64,000 nucleotides of DNA from Neoechinorhynchus agilis (Eukaryota; Acanthocephala), in assembly GCA_051530055.1 (NCBI GenBank), contig CM121342.1, forward strand, positions 1,798,001-1,862,000, read 5' to 3'. Each line of letters begins with the position of its first letter. The stretch's first letter is position 1. Under the pieces are notes generated by a model. It did no database searches. It was not told the origin of the DNA and saw nothing but the letters and a program-made list of their open reading frames with translations. Positions 23,807-35,037 of the stretch are shown here, in pieces. A program made the position numbers and the translations under genes.

Positions 23807-24324
23807 CTTTCCCCCGAATCTAATACATAAATATAATGTTTTAGTCAAGACGAATCATTAATAAAAATTAAATTATTTTCTTTATTTCGATCAGACCAAA
23901 ACAATCTACTGAAGACAAATTGTATTTTATGGAATGTTTTTAAATCCTACGCTTGTTTATTATAAAGACAAAATCGCATCAAATCATCCATTAGATTTGC
24001 TACGGCTGACTATTATAGATCATAAAGAAGTTACAATTTCAAGAGGGCGTTTTTAATTTTAAAGGTGAAAATTTACGTTTTAACCTTTTCGAATTAAACG
24101 ATTAATAAGATCTCTAATTTGCATTATTTATTGCACAGCTTGAGCATAACACTCTTGTCTCGTACTCACATCCTTGTCGCCCTTCTTGCAACGTATCTTA
24201 AAAGGAGCTCGTGAGAATGAGAGCAATTTTGTCACACACGCCGACTCACACTGAAATTCCGTTTCGTCTTTCGAAAAACCTCACCTTGACCACTCATTGT
24301 CCCTTTAGAATCTTCAGATTTTTT

Positions 24325-25395
24325 ATGCAGGCAGCAGAGTGTCGTTTGAGGCTATGTTCTTTTAATATCCTCGCTCAAGATTTGCTAGAAGAGCATCGAA
24401 CTATTTATCATGGAATAGATGAACATTTTTTAAAATGGGAGAATCGGTGTCCACTGATTTTGACGGCATTATCATCCGGAGAATGTCATATCTTATGCCT
24501 GCAAGAAGTGCAAGTCGATCATTATTGCCAAATTCACGATTACCTTACTAAATTCGGATTTGAAGGATATTTTACAAAAAGAGACGATCCCAAGACTGAT
24601 GGATGCGCTACTTTTTATCAAACTAACACGTTTAGTCGAATCACAAACATTGACGTTAATCTTCAAAGGGGACTCACATTAAGTCATCCAAACGTAGCAC
24701 AAATCACAATTCTTCAACATAATGCTATTAAAGATTTTCAATTGTGCGTTTGCAACGTTCACATTTGTTTTAATCCTCGACGAGGGGACGTGAAATTAGC
24801 ACAAATTGTTCTGGTCCTCAGTGAGTTGTACAAGTATACCAGGCACCACGACGGTCATTGTGTACCGATTATTTTAGCCGGTGACTTTAATGTCACCTCA
24901 AACTCTCCGATTTGGAAGTTTATCAGCGGTGAAGAAATCTCAGTGACCAATTGTAGCCGCAATAGTCTTGCTATGAACGATTTATGCAACATTCCGGGCA
25001 TCTTTCTACCCATGCCTCGGCCACTGCTGCCCGACGAGTTGAGGATCAATAAAAAATGTCAACATGATAATGACAAACAAACAATTTCGAACTCGTGTGT
25101 TATCGATGCGTTCAAACACGAATTAAATCTTAATCCAGTATATCCTGGAGATACGACTCTCTACGGCATATACCAATGGCCTAATGTGTATGGTGATTTA
25201 TATGTAGAAGTCGATCATGTATTCTACTCAAACGGCACCGTGTTCGGCCTTAATCCAGTTCTTTGTACTCTGTTTCATTACCCAGGTTTTGCTGTACCCA
25301 ATGGACGAATACCAGCACAACATAATGGAAGCGATCATTATCCATTGTATGTTGAGTTTGTTGCGTACACTATCAAAAGTGGCATTGTTGGATAG
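24325..25395 (+). CDS. ANGEL: Angel-type endonuclease/exonuclease/phosphatase-fold protein (CCR4 family)
   Basis: A single-exon frame gives 356 residues from the ATG at 24,325. I prefer this start because CTTCAG ends 7 nt before it and the EEP domain begins almost at once ('RLCSFNILAQDLL'). An in-frame ATG at 24,217 would add 36 residues of no clear homology. Catalytic features of the EEP fold are present: 'CLQEV' with the metal-binding Glu (residue 61), 'FTKRDDPKTDGCATFY', 'AGDFNVTSNSPIW' and the C-terminal 'GSDHYPL'. 'FNILAQDLL' and the spacing fit Angel1/2 better than CNOT6, which also has leucine-rich repeats that are absent here. Angel proteins are poly(A)- or 2',3'-cyclic-phosphate-directed RNA enzymes. 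Cellular site is not evident; there is no signal peptide. Confidence 0.88.
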   Translation: MQAAECRLRLCSFNILAQDLLEEHRTIYHGIDEHFLKWENRCPLILTALSSGECHILCLQEVQVDHYCQIHDYLTKFGFEGYFTKRDDPKTDGCATFYQTNTFSRITNIDVNLQRGLTLSHPNVAQITILQHNAIKDFQLCVCNVHICFNPRRGDVKLAQIVLVLSELYKYTRHHDGHCVPIILAGDFNVTSNSPIWKFISGEEISVTNCSRNSLAMNDLCNIPGIFLPMPRPLLPDELRINKKCQHDNDKQTISNSCVIDAFKHELNLNPVYPGDTTLYGIYQWPNVYGDLYVEVDHVFYSNGTVFGLNPVLCTLFHYPGFAVPNGRIPAQHNGSDHYPLYVEFVAYTIKSGIVG

Positions 25396-26230
25396 ACATT
25401 TTGATAAAGAGTGAGTGCAGTGACGCATATTAAAAGTGTAGGTCTTTAGAGTAGTTCATAAACATGCTAAAGAAATCCCTTTCACGGTCATAAAAACAGT
25501 CAAAAAGTAATAGTAAACCAAAAATTGAGGTCTTACTGCCGATTTGTGTCGTTTTTCCCAAATTTAATATGGACTGTATAGTATGGACAATTTGGTTGAG
25601 TTTTTCACGCTAAAAATTATTTCAGCATACGATTACACACTTATCCGGTCAAATCACAATTTTGGTTTATTTTTATCAAGAAAAATGAGATGACACTTTG
25701 AGGGTTAAGTCACTCTTATTAGCATCCGAAAATCAATACTTTGATTAGACACTCGTTTAAAAGGTATTGAACATGTCAGCTTCCATAATGCACTGGGGAC
25801 GACTGCATACCTATAAGCTGTTACAAAGTGTGACAGGTAGAACAGAGTCAGACGTTGTCTATCTTTTGTTAGCGATTCTTAGAATTTACACGAGACGGAG
25901 TTAAAAGTTGTATTTAAATCATAACTTTAAATTTTAAATTTGTAATAAAAGATGCCTCTCTAAACTTTTTTACTGGTTCAACGTAATGTCCAATTCGTGC
26001 AAAAATGGTTGACTTATGCGGAACCTTTGAAATATTTTTGTACGAAATAATTACACAAAAATTGATTCTGTAGGACCATTTAAAATTATTGAAGTTAATT
26101 TTAAATAGTCTTAAAGTATTCTTGAGGTTTATGAGTTAATAAATTTGTTGTAATCAGAATTTATGCAACTTTGCAAACAAAATTGAATGTTTGAAGGTAT
26201 ATTTATAATTTTAAAAGTGTTTGTTTATCG
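25396..26230. other. AT-rich intergenic region
   Basis: Nothing coding is visible between the Angel stop and the fold-back element. No clear polyadenylation signal lies close to the Angel stop codon. Confidence 0.4.
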
Positions 26231-26234
26231 CGTA

Positions 26235-26384
26235 AAAAATTAAAAGAATTTATTAGATCCGGTATTTCAGCACAATCTTGTGCCTTTATCATAAGTTTGT
26301 TGCTTAACAAACTTGCGAAACAATCTTGATAGAGGCACAAGATTGTGCTGAATTATCGGATCTAATAAATTCTTTTAATTTTTT
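26235..26384. repeat. Fold-back element with ~50-bp inverted arms
   Basis: The left arm (26,235-26,287) reads AAATTAAAAGAATTTATTAG, then ATCCG, then CAGCACAATCTTGTGCCT. The right arm (26,331-26,384) is its inverse: AGGCACAAGATTGTGCTG, then CGGAT, then CTAATAAATTCTTTTAATTT. Pairing is nearly perfect over about 50 bp with a ~45-bp loop. No coding capacity. Related single arms occur at 11,325 and 37,931. Confidence 0.85.
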
Positions 26385-26489
26385 GCCTTAAACAAACATG
26401 AATAGTTCAATCTTCAAGCAATTTCAAATGTGGTGATATGTGAGGCACCGGCGTGTATGATTAGAAGTGTTATTGAGGTCTTCACCTCG

Positions 26490-26580
26490 TAAAGAATTTT
26501 TTTATTGAAGATGAGCCCGACGAGGTTCGAAACGTTTTCAATAAAAATATCATTTAGCGGGTGAAAACCTAAACGACGTT
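26490..26580 (+). mobile_element. Penelope-type 3' tail
   Basis: The segment GAAGATGAGCCCGACGAGG-TTCGAAACG-TTTTCAATAAAA is the style of tail that closes Penelope-like elements. The same style recurs at 39,350-39,420 in both orientations. No reverse-transcriptase sequence is attached here, so this is an isolated fragment. Confidence 0.5.
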
Positions 26581-27591
26581 TCTAATTTTAGAGGTATTTT
26601 GAGAATTTCACACTTATGGAAAATCTGCATAAATGTAAGATATTCTAACGATAATCAATTTGTAAGATTACCCGACGAAAAAGGATCAATATTTGAACTG
26701 TAATCGGCCCTAACGAAAGTTTGTCAAAAGTATAAACAAAACATTTCTTGTGCAGATGAAGATTAAGGAAACTAGGAATCATTGTACGCAAATCTTTAAA
26801 AGTGGTTGAATTTTTAAAAGATGACGTTAATAAAAAGGCAACTTACCAGGCGAGTCTTTATGGTTTGCACGCCTTCTCGCATATTCAATGCCTTTCATCG
26901 GTGTAGATTATTGAATTGTGAAAATGGGGTTCTAGATTCGTAAGGTGGGGCAGCGGGAACCCCGCTTTTGACCCCAAGAAGTGTAAATGTATATGAATTA
27001 AGCAATAAAAAGGCTTTTGCAGACTCACAGATTTCGTAAATATATTTTAACTAAAAGCACTGAACTGCTTTTCGTAAGTTAAAATCCTTCGAAAGTTTAG
27101 AACGACTCACTTTAAACTCACTATTTCGTTCTTGCTCCCTACAGCAAGTCTGTTTCCGCTAATTGGTTTCCCTAGAGACTTTTAGATCTCAAAAAAGTAT
27201 AATCGTCATTCTCGCACCGGAATGATATAAACTACAAGACTATACATGAGAAACCAATAAGGATGGTTTTTGTTAGCTTTCACGTTGAAAGTAATATGAG
27301 TGTGTGAATGTGGCGATTGCCGTAACTTCTCATGCTGATTAGTGCTCGGTATTTAAAGTCAATTTCTGTTCGTGGTTTACTTGTCAAGCAAAGACATCAC
27401 GAACTAAGGTTTTTTCAGCATGTCTTGTTTAATTTTTGAAAAAGGCGGAGACCGAGTTATGTACGTGGAAAGGAAAGCGAGCAAAAAATAGAGACGTGAG
27501 TAAGAGTAACAATATGGTTTCGTTCTGTTTTAGTGAAGCCTTCTGAATTTAAGGAGTGATAGAAATCGATAAGTGAGCACAGATTGCACAA

Positions 27592-29285
27592 ATGAATTCA
27601 ACGAATAGTTCATCGGCGGCGCCTGAGCTCCAATTCACTAAATATCGGGATGAGCAGAAGTTCCTTCAATCTCTACTCCGCACCATGTCATTATCGATCG
27701 ATTCCGCAGTTAAAAGCAGAGAAGAAGAGGGTATGTTTTCTGCCTTAGAATCATGTTTTGAGTTCGTTTTTCTTGTTTGAAAAAGTAAAAGAAAAGATAG
27801 AGCCGTCGAGGATAGTAGTTCCAGTAGAGCCGAAAAGACCCAATCCGACGCAGATTAGCAATAAACCAGTGAATACTCTGACTGTGATGGCTAAGCTCTG
27901 CAATCGATTCACAGAGGAAGCTTATAAGATCATGTCAAAGTGGGAAGGCAACTCAGTTGTTATGAAAGAGTTCTTATGGTCTAAAAAGGTTAACGAGTAC
28001 ATTCTCGGTAAGTCTGAGAGCGGAAAAGGAAAGTGTTATTCACCTTTTGCTCCGCCCACCACATCAACTCACATGTAAACAAAAATATCACTAAGAATCT
28101 AACCGTAACGTCTCGCTCTGGTGAATTGTGTGTGCGCGCGCTATATTCTGATATGAACTTTAAAAAAAGAGTCATCGGCATCGAATCTCTCGCTCTATTG
28201 TGCCACCTGAGAATGTCTTATTCGCTCTTAAATTTGAATCACTCAAACCACTCTGCCTCATTCAAACATAACAAGAAGAACCTTTTATACAAGACCCCAG
28301 CAAGTGCACCTCTCCTAGCGAAATGCCGATCAAATCGAAAAAATACGAGCGAGCAGAATCTATCCATGTTAAACGTTCAATCAAGCGTAAAATGAAAGAT
28401 TCGGCCAAAAAGAAGGCACTGAAGATACTAGAAGCTAAAACTAATCGAGATACGAACTTAGAATTCCGTGGTAGTTCTGAGCTGTCGAGCAGTTCATCAA
28501 TACCATATCAACTACAAGAAATATCATCCTTAGATCATACCCCAAAGCAGACATTATACCAGGCTCCAGCTAAAGCTCCTGTCCAGGAAATTCCGATTCA
28601 GCCTCCACTTCCTACTCCAGCCCACACAAAATACGGAACCCCGCCTCCACCTCCACCCGAGATTCAACTGAAAGACCAAAAGACAAAAGGGATAATCGCA
28701 GGATCATCGGTACAAGCGGCCAATAAACTCTTCTCTCAAATAAATTCAAAGCGACACGTGGCTAAGTCGTATTTATCCAAATTAGAAGACCTTAAACCAA
28801 AGAAATATTACCAGGAGGAGATAGAAGAAGAGCCTGTGGAAAGGGAAAGGCACGAATTGGGCCACGGCAAGTTACACCGTGTTGCTCTTTCCGTACTCAA
28901 AATTGGAGGATCATCCATGAAAGTGGTGAAAGGTCATGATGGCAAACGCGAAAAAAGTCGCAGTGGCTATTCACTGCGAGATACTGTCCATCAAGCGATG
29001 AGTGGAGCGAGAGGAGCAGCTAAGGTGAGCAGGCAAACAATGTTCTTGATCAAGGCGGCGATGTATACTGCAAAAGTAGGCAGAGATATAAAATCCATTT
29101 CGAAGCGGGTGCTTCATGTGTGTACATCGGTGGCATCGTTGACAAAACGAGCTTCGGTCGAAATATTTAAATCGTTTTTTAAGGCTCCAGTGGTTTTACG
29201 AAAACGTGGACTGTTTGAGTTCTTAATCAGAGCGGTTACTAAACCGGCACGAATCGTATTCAGAATAGCTGAAAATGAACAGTGA
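27592..29285 (+). CDS. Unknown basic, proline-containing protein
   Basis: A three-exon model (27592-27730, 27786-28007, 28276-29285) gives 456 residues. The donors are GTATGT and GTAAGT. The last acceptor (AACAAG) is weak and a shift of 3 nt is equally possible. I recognise no family. The N-terminal third is helical ('VNTLTVMAKLCNRFTEEAY'). The middle is strongly basic ('RSIKRKMKDSAKKKAL') and then proline-rich ('TPPPPPPEI'). The C-terminal 130 residues are basic and amphipathic, with 'MKVVKGHDGKREKSRSGYSL' and a hydrophobic tail of alternating Lys/Arg and aliphatic residues that could bind membrane or nucleic acid. There is no signal peptide or clear membrane span. CACAG lies 9 nt before the ATG. 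AATAAA follows about 55 bp after the stop. Confidence 0.55.
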
Positions 29286-29344
29286 ACGTATTCAATAACT
29301 TACACAAACAGAGTGGTTTGAGTGACGAAGTTTCGCGGCTAATA

Positions 29345-30340
29345 AATACACGATTTTGATGTGAGTTAGAAGTACTCCGGCACACTTCATAGCCTAACAA
29401 ACTGAATGACTCACCTTGGGCTATGTTTCTCCATTGAAATATGTCACCTCCTAACTACTAATGTGCGTTTCGTTGGTCCACCACACTTTGGTCCCTTTTC
29501 ACTCTAAATATTTGACAATGGAAACCACTTTTGATCAAAGAATTCCTCTTCCTTTGTTCTTATCGTGATGTTGCTCATTCGGCTGAAAAACTATCAATCC
29601 GTAATGACTGACAAATAAGTCTCTTAAGCCTGTTGACATCGTGGGCTTGACACGCTAGGATGTGGGACATGCATTATTCCTACGCTTTCATGGATTGATT
29701 GCATTAAAATGGAGTGTTAAGTGGTGTTTGATCCCCACAATAAGTTGGTTTTGAGTGGTATATTCTTCTACTTTTGCAGTTTTCGTGTCAAGATTGCCAC
29801 TTAAAAATAAGCGCTCTTAAATCCTTATACACCATAAGCGGATTTCTTCACCAATAAGGACGCTATCTGTTTGGCATACCGAGCTGAAATCGATACTTGC
29901 CAAATGCATCATTGCGCCATCTCCTCCCCCACAACACCCCTTCTTATTTTCTAAGCTATCTGCGAGATATACACAATATCAAGACGGATCAAGGCAAGTT
30001 ATGAGCGGAAGCGAATAGGTACGTTTCTCAATATTAGAAATGGCAATGTCTCTATTTAAATCGAGAAAAATCTTTTTTAAAGACATTTGCGAACCTCCGT
30101 TGTTAATAGCCTGTTTTGATGGCATAGAAGTGCCGTTGTTCTATACAATTGTGTTGCTTCATTGGTGCAGACACGTCTGATGTCTTTTCCCGTCGTATGA
30201 AAATTGGGAGATATAAACAGAATCGTGTTCTAACGAGTTCTTCGGAATATTGAAAGCTGTAAAACTCTTTAAAGGCGAAGGATTCCATAGTTGATGGATA
30301 TACAGAAAGTTTGACCCTGTTGTATACGCCACTTTATCTT
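29345..30340. other. Intergenic region without recognisable genes
   Basis: I see no protein-like frame or repeat of note. One short minus-strand frame (61 codons at 30,288-30,103) is not convincing. Confidence 0.35.
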
Positions 30341-30344
30341 TTAG

Positions 30345-30461
30345 AAAACGACAATGAAACCGAGACTGAAGCTGCCCTCATCAAACTTTATTTGGACAAT
30401 GCTTATATTTGCTGGTGTGGACTGTGTCAAATTCTGGAAGGCAGGGCACCCTATTTAAAGG
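30345..30461 (+). CDS. Candidate internal exon of an unknown gene
   Basis: A good acceptor (ATCTTTTAG) and donor (AAAG|GTAAAC) enclose about 117 bp encoding 'ENDNETETEAALIKLYLDNA' followed by 'YICWCGLCQILEGRAPYLK'. Protein-like composition and both splice sites support an exon. It may belong to the same gene as the Cys-containing last exon at 31,904-32,113, and the 31,248-31,310 stretch ('NPRTYFYALPFNVFKNFPK' before a GT) may be another exon. I could not join them into one model and do not recognise the product. Confidence 0.35.
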
Positions 30462-31903
30462 TAAACATAACCTCCGTAAAATTTAAGAGCTTTAAACTGC
30501 GCTGTATTTCATTAATGTTTACGTGAGTTTGTCTGCAGAAATGTGGAGTGCCACACGAATAAACAACCAAGAACGCCTAGGTGATTCGTCTGCTTCGTAT
30601 GGCTCATCAGACGACTGATGGGAACAATATTGATGCGACTGTATGTTCCGCGTTCTTCATCTATTGCGAAACGACACATCCTCCCGAAACTATGTGCTCA
30701 CCATTGTACTTATGACTTGACGTATCAAATCAAGTCGAGACGCACAAAACATCTAATTTAGAAAGCTTGTCCTCATGTGACTTATTCTGTCTCTCCCAAT
30801 ATTTTTAAAAGACGACCTTTGTCGTTTTTTCATTCTAACACGTCTAGATCCGGACGACATATCAAGTAGAGAGTTTTTATTTTTCATTAAAGAAAGGGGT
30901 GATCATCTAGAGTTCTCATTAATTTTATTCGTTCCCTAAGAGCGAATTAAATTAATGATAAAGTTCCACAGACATGAAATGCTTCCCGTCGCGACATTTT
31001 CGTCTTGAGGTTTCGCACTTTTATTACTCTAGATTTGAAATACGCTATTTTTTGCCAACCATTAGCCAGATGAACCTATTACATCGATAAGTTTTGCTTT
31101 CTTTGTGGTCATGCTTGTAAATTGCTTCTGTTACGAACATTCTGACTATACTAAAAACTCGTTGTTATTTTACGAAGAAAGATTTTCATATTCTTACAAA
31201 TTGTATTAGTGGCATTTTAAGATGCCGACGTAAATGTGGAAAATTGATTAAAAATCCGAGAACCTATTTTTACGCCCTGCCCTTTAACGTTTTCAAGAAT
31301 TTTCCAAAGGTAATTATTTTTGCACCATCATTTGGTCGCAATTTCTTAAGTACCCCAAGTGTAATGCATGCTTTTAACGCGCAGTTGATCCCATTGTTTA
31401 TATTGATGGTTCTCTCAGCCAAAATAGCAGAAGAACAATTTCGCTGTTTTCGAAATTCTAGCGCTATTACCAAACTTGGCGATGAACCTCTAACGAACCT
31501 TTTCTTCCTTAAAATAAAATGCCGAAACTTTGCTGCAGCTATAAACTTTTAAACTTTTAGTCCTTTTAGATATATATGTCTATCGCTTCAATGATTCATA
31601 CTATTGGTTCTCCTAATGAAATCGCGTAGTGAAAATTACTCGAAGTTCGCTCTTATATCTCGGTTACTTTTTTGGATATACTTTTAGAGTTTATTTGCTC
31701 AAACACTGATTCATCTTGGTGTGAGATTAAGGAAAAGTTATTTCTGACAAATTTGAAATTATTCCTTGTTACGTTCATTTACTTATAAAGAATAAAATAT
31801 AATAGTGTTTAGTTCCACACTTGGTATCCCAAGAATTTTGATCGAACAGCATGTCTCCGTAACTTCCCCAGCATCGATTTACCAATCGCCTGTTTTCATT
31901 TAG

Positions 31904-32113
31904 GAAACATTTAAACGTATTGATTCAGTTTGCAAACAAATCGAACAGACCGAGTGGAAATCGGGCCAATCAGATAATCTTTTACTGATGTTAGACGACA
32001 GCGATGAACATGTGCGTTGCTGCCTTTGCGATTGTGTGATGAATTCCGAAGATCAGAGCCCTTACCACATCAGTTGTGGAAAGTTATTTTTAAACGAGAT
32101 TAGCCACGAATAA
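31904..32113 (+). CDS. Terminal exon of an unknown Cys-containing protein
   Basis: After the acceptor TTCATTTAG the frame runs 69 codons to TAA at 32,111. It encodes a helical part ('RIDSVCKQIEQTEWKSGQ') and a cluster 'VRCCLCDCVMNSEDQSPYHI' followed by SCGK. The CxxC-like cluster and a later His and Cys suggest a zinc-binding end, but a domain cannot be named. The stop lies only 70 bp before the hexokinase start codon and 67 bp before its splice acceptor. The intervening sequence is T-rich. This is the spacing of adjacent cistrons in a trans-spliced operon. Confidence 0.5.
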   Translation, partial: ETFKRIDSVCKQIEQTEWKSGQSDNLLLMLDDSDEHVRCCLCDCVMNSEDQSPYHISCGKLFLNEISHE

Positions 32114-32183
32114 CAATTTTATGAGCAAATCCTATCCTTTTTTAACTACACATTAATTACTCATTTATATTTTGTTTCAGATA

Positions 32184-33888
32184 ATGAGCATCTTCAGAAA
32201 ATTAGCCGAACCAAATGTGGTCCAAGTTTCTATGGACGTTGGGAACCTGGCAAAGAAGACCCTGCTAGTTGCGGGTGTTTCGGCGGGTATCGCTACGGCC
32301 TATTATATGGGCAAACGTAGAGGCGAAGGTGAAGCAATTACTCCTCCACGGACAACCTTGACCGCCGAAGTAGAAAGCTTGTTAGAGCGATTTTCCTTAG
32401 ATGAAGATACATTAAGGATTATAATGTCATTACTCGAAGACGAGATGGAAAAGGGGCTTGATCCGAAAACACACGATTTGTCTGACTTGAAAATGATTCA
32501 TTCGTTTGTGAGAAATCTTCCAGACGGGACTGAACGAGGACGAGTGTTAGCACTTGATTTGGGTGGAACTAATTTCAGAATTCTTGAAGTGAACTTGATC
32601 GATAGTGATCACGTTGATATAAATCCAAAAATTTTCATGATACCTCAAAGGTATTTGAATAGCGAAGGAACTGAGGTATGTTTCTTTGTGAATAATTTGT
32701 ATTTTTCGAATTTACAATCGTTAGCTATTCGACTATTTGGCTAGTTCATTAGCCAATTTCATGAAGACGCGGAAGCTGTCCGGTGTACAAGGACCTCCGA
32801 TACCATGCGGATTTACGTTTAGTTTTCCATGTGACCAGAAGAGTCTTGATTCAGCAGAATTGATTTCATGGACCAAAGGATTTACGTGTGATGGTGTAGT
32901 TGGCGAAGATGTGGTTCGAATGATGCAAGAAGCAATCGATCGAAGAGGCGATATAAGAGTTAAGATCATGGCTTTGATCAATGACACGGTTGGAACTTTA
33001 ATGACATGCGCCCACCGCGATTCCAATTGTTCAATTGGAGTAATATTCGGAACTGGTACTAATGCATGTTACGTAGAAAATCTTGAAAAGGTAAAAAGAT
33101 GGGAAGATCCAGGTCCTGGATCGAATCAAGTAATAATCAACATGGAATGGGGGGCATTTGGAGACGGTGGTTGCCTCGACTTTATCCGAACAAATTATGA
33201 CAAAACGCTCGACGAAAATTCTGTTAATCCAGGTAAACAGAAATTCGAGAAAATGATTTCGGGTATGTATATGGGTCAGCTAGCACGAACGATTATGTTC
33301 GATTTCATCGACAAACGAATAATGTTTCCGGGATTGTTGTCAAAACACCAGGAAGAGATCGGGAGTGCGAAGCTCACAGCGAGCCACCTTTCTTTTCAAT
33401 CAAAAGAAGTATCGGATATTGAAACCGATCAAGGTCTCAAATTTAACAGAGCAAAGGAATTTCTAGAAGAGAATGGATTTGAGCCAGATTATAACGACTG
33501 CCACGTTCTACAAAGGATATGCGAGTTAGTTTCTGAACGCGCGGCTACGTTGGCAGCAGCAGCGATCGCTGTTTTGATTAATAGAATCGGAAAACCAAAT
33601 GTTACAGTGGGCATTGACGGCTCATTGTTTCGGCATCATCCAAATTTTAAACCGCGGATGGACGCAATGCTGTCTACTCTCGTAAACCGTGGAATCAACT
33701 ATAGATTAATGTTGAGTGAAGACGGAAGTGGAAAGGGAGCCGCTCTAGTTGCTGCAGTTGCTAATAGATTGACGGGTGCAGGTGATAGTAAGCATGATAG
33801 TCATTTATCAATAAGGTCCGAAACATGGCCAGAGTTCCATCGAGATGCAGCAAATGGACATGACGAATTCAATTTTCACACCGAATGA
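32184..33888 (+). CDS. HK: Hexokinase with an N-terminal hydrophobic extension
   Basis: Exons 32184-32675 and 32725-33888 (49-bp intron, GAG|GTATG...TTAG|C) give 551 residues. Hexokinase phosphorylates glucose with ATP as the first step of glycolysis. Family motifs are clear: 'LALDLGGTNFRI' (ATP phosphate loop), 'TFSFPCDQKSL' and 'LISWTKGF' (sugar site), 'LINDTVGTLM' with the catalytic Asp, 'GTGTNACYVE', 'EWGAFGDGG' and C-terminal 'GSGKGAALVAAV'. It is a single-unit 50-kDa type, not the duplicated vertebrate form. The extra N-terminus has a hydrophobic stretch 'LLVAGVSAGIATAYYMG' (about residues 25-41) followed by Lys-Arg-Arg. This could anchor it to the mitochondrial outer membrane; that role is inference. 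TTTCAG lies 3 nt before the ATG. AATAAA is at 33,894. Confidence 0.95.
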
Positions 33889-33899
33889 GAGCAAATAAA

Positions 33900-34325
33900 A
33901 GAGCGATTACATCTTTGTGTGTCGAGTAAATTAGACTTGTAAATTTCGCATGAGCAGGTCAGGGTTTTTCATTTATTCGCATTCTTTGGCGAAGAAAGTG
34001 TGGCTAAGAGCAATCTTCATGCGTATACGCGTTGAATGCATATTGGCCACTTAAAACAGTCGGCGTACTAAATGGCACAAACGGTGCTTATTTACCAGGT
34101 TGTCCATTGATCTTTCATAGGATTTGATTTTCTTCGAAACACAAATGTGACCTCTCAAGTATTCAGCGATTTTCTTTTACTATTCTCTAACAAATCAGAA
34201 ATGGAGGAAATATAAGATGGCGAATCTCATAGTTTTCGTGAGCTGTATCGGCAATCGAACGCAGTCAAAGACAAATATATTTGCTTGAACAATCATTGGT
34301 TATTTGCTCTTATGAGCGTATTCGC
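33900..34325. other. Intergenic region between hexokinase and a minus-strand secreted protein
   Basis: Apart from the hexokinase AATAAA at 33,894-33,899 I see nothing specific here. Confidence 0.4.
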
Positions 34326-34709
34326 CTACGGCTCTGCGTTATCGTCGATTTCTTCGGTGATTTCGGTGTCTTCGTAGGAGAAGCTTACGATTGGTTCGGA
34401 AGCACCAGTACTGGTACCAGTAGACGACAGCTCCTCAATTATTATGTTCTCAACATTGGTCGCTGCGACGACGTAGTTCTGTTCCTCGGCAGCCTTTACA
34501 CTTTCGCATTGTTCAGTACAAGGCGAGATACAGAGTTCCCATTTCTCCTTGGTTTGATCGACTGGTTGGGCTGCAATGTAGATCTCATGGCACATTAGCT
34601 GGCATTTCTTATGGCATTCTATCAAAGTGTCCATCGTTGTTGAAGTCGTGCCAGCTGGATTAGTATTGATCGGTGTGACCAATAGAAGCAATGCAACCCA
34701 AAGAAGCAT
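34326..34709 (-). CDS. Small secreted protein with twin CX3CX3C motifs
   Basis: The 127-residue frame starts with a strong signal peptide ('MLLWVALLLLVTPINTNP', cleavage probably near residue 18-20). The mature part has exactly six cysteines in two identical spacings: 'CHKKCQLMC' and, 29 residues later, 'CISPCTEQC'. Each is CX3CX3C. This suggests a disulphide-linked helical hairpin or two mini-helices. The C-terminal half is Ser/Thr-rich and strongly acidic ('EDTEITEEIDDNAEP'). It is a single exon and I cannot assign a family. Secretion is inferred from the leader. The opposite strand is also open over much of the same region, but its composition is less protein-like. Confidence 0.65.
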   Translation of the reverse strand: MLLWVALLLLVTPINTNPAGTTSTTMDTLIECHKKCQLMCHEIYIAAQPVDQTKEKWELCISPCTEQCESVKAAEEQNYVVAATNVENIIIEELSSTGTSTGASEPIVSFSYEDTEITEEIDDNAEP

Positions 34710-35037
34710 GCTCGCTGTTCCTCCACCTCCTGCCGTTGTTACAGATATATGTAGCTGGACTTGGTTAACAAGCTCTCTTTGAAAGACGCTCGAGTGGCTG
34801 CATAATCAGCACCACAACCACCACAGGAGTCTAATCAAAATTCCTTGGCGTAGGAGCAAACACCCCGAACAAATGGGAAAGTGTTTTCCTTTGGCAGGAA
34901 GCTTCTTAGCTGCTCAATAAAATCGTTAATGGCACTACCCATTCACCCCAACGCTACGGCTGAATGTCTGTCTAGCAGATTAACTAAAATTAGTCGGAAG
35001 TGCGCAGCTACTTTATTGATTTATATGGCGCTCATAA
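34710..35037. other. Upstream region of the secreted Cys-rich gene
   Basis: About 330 bp without a coding frame. A TATATG-like element (minus strand, near 34,745) about 35 bp upstream of the start codon could be the promoter of the secreted protein gene. Confidence 0.3.

Noticed and set aside
24217-24324. Upstream ATG as Angel start
   Set aside because: The 36 extra residues lack homology, and an acceptor-like CTTCAG lies just before ATG 24,325, so the shorter start is preferred.
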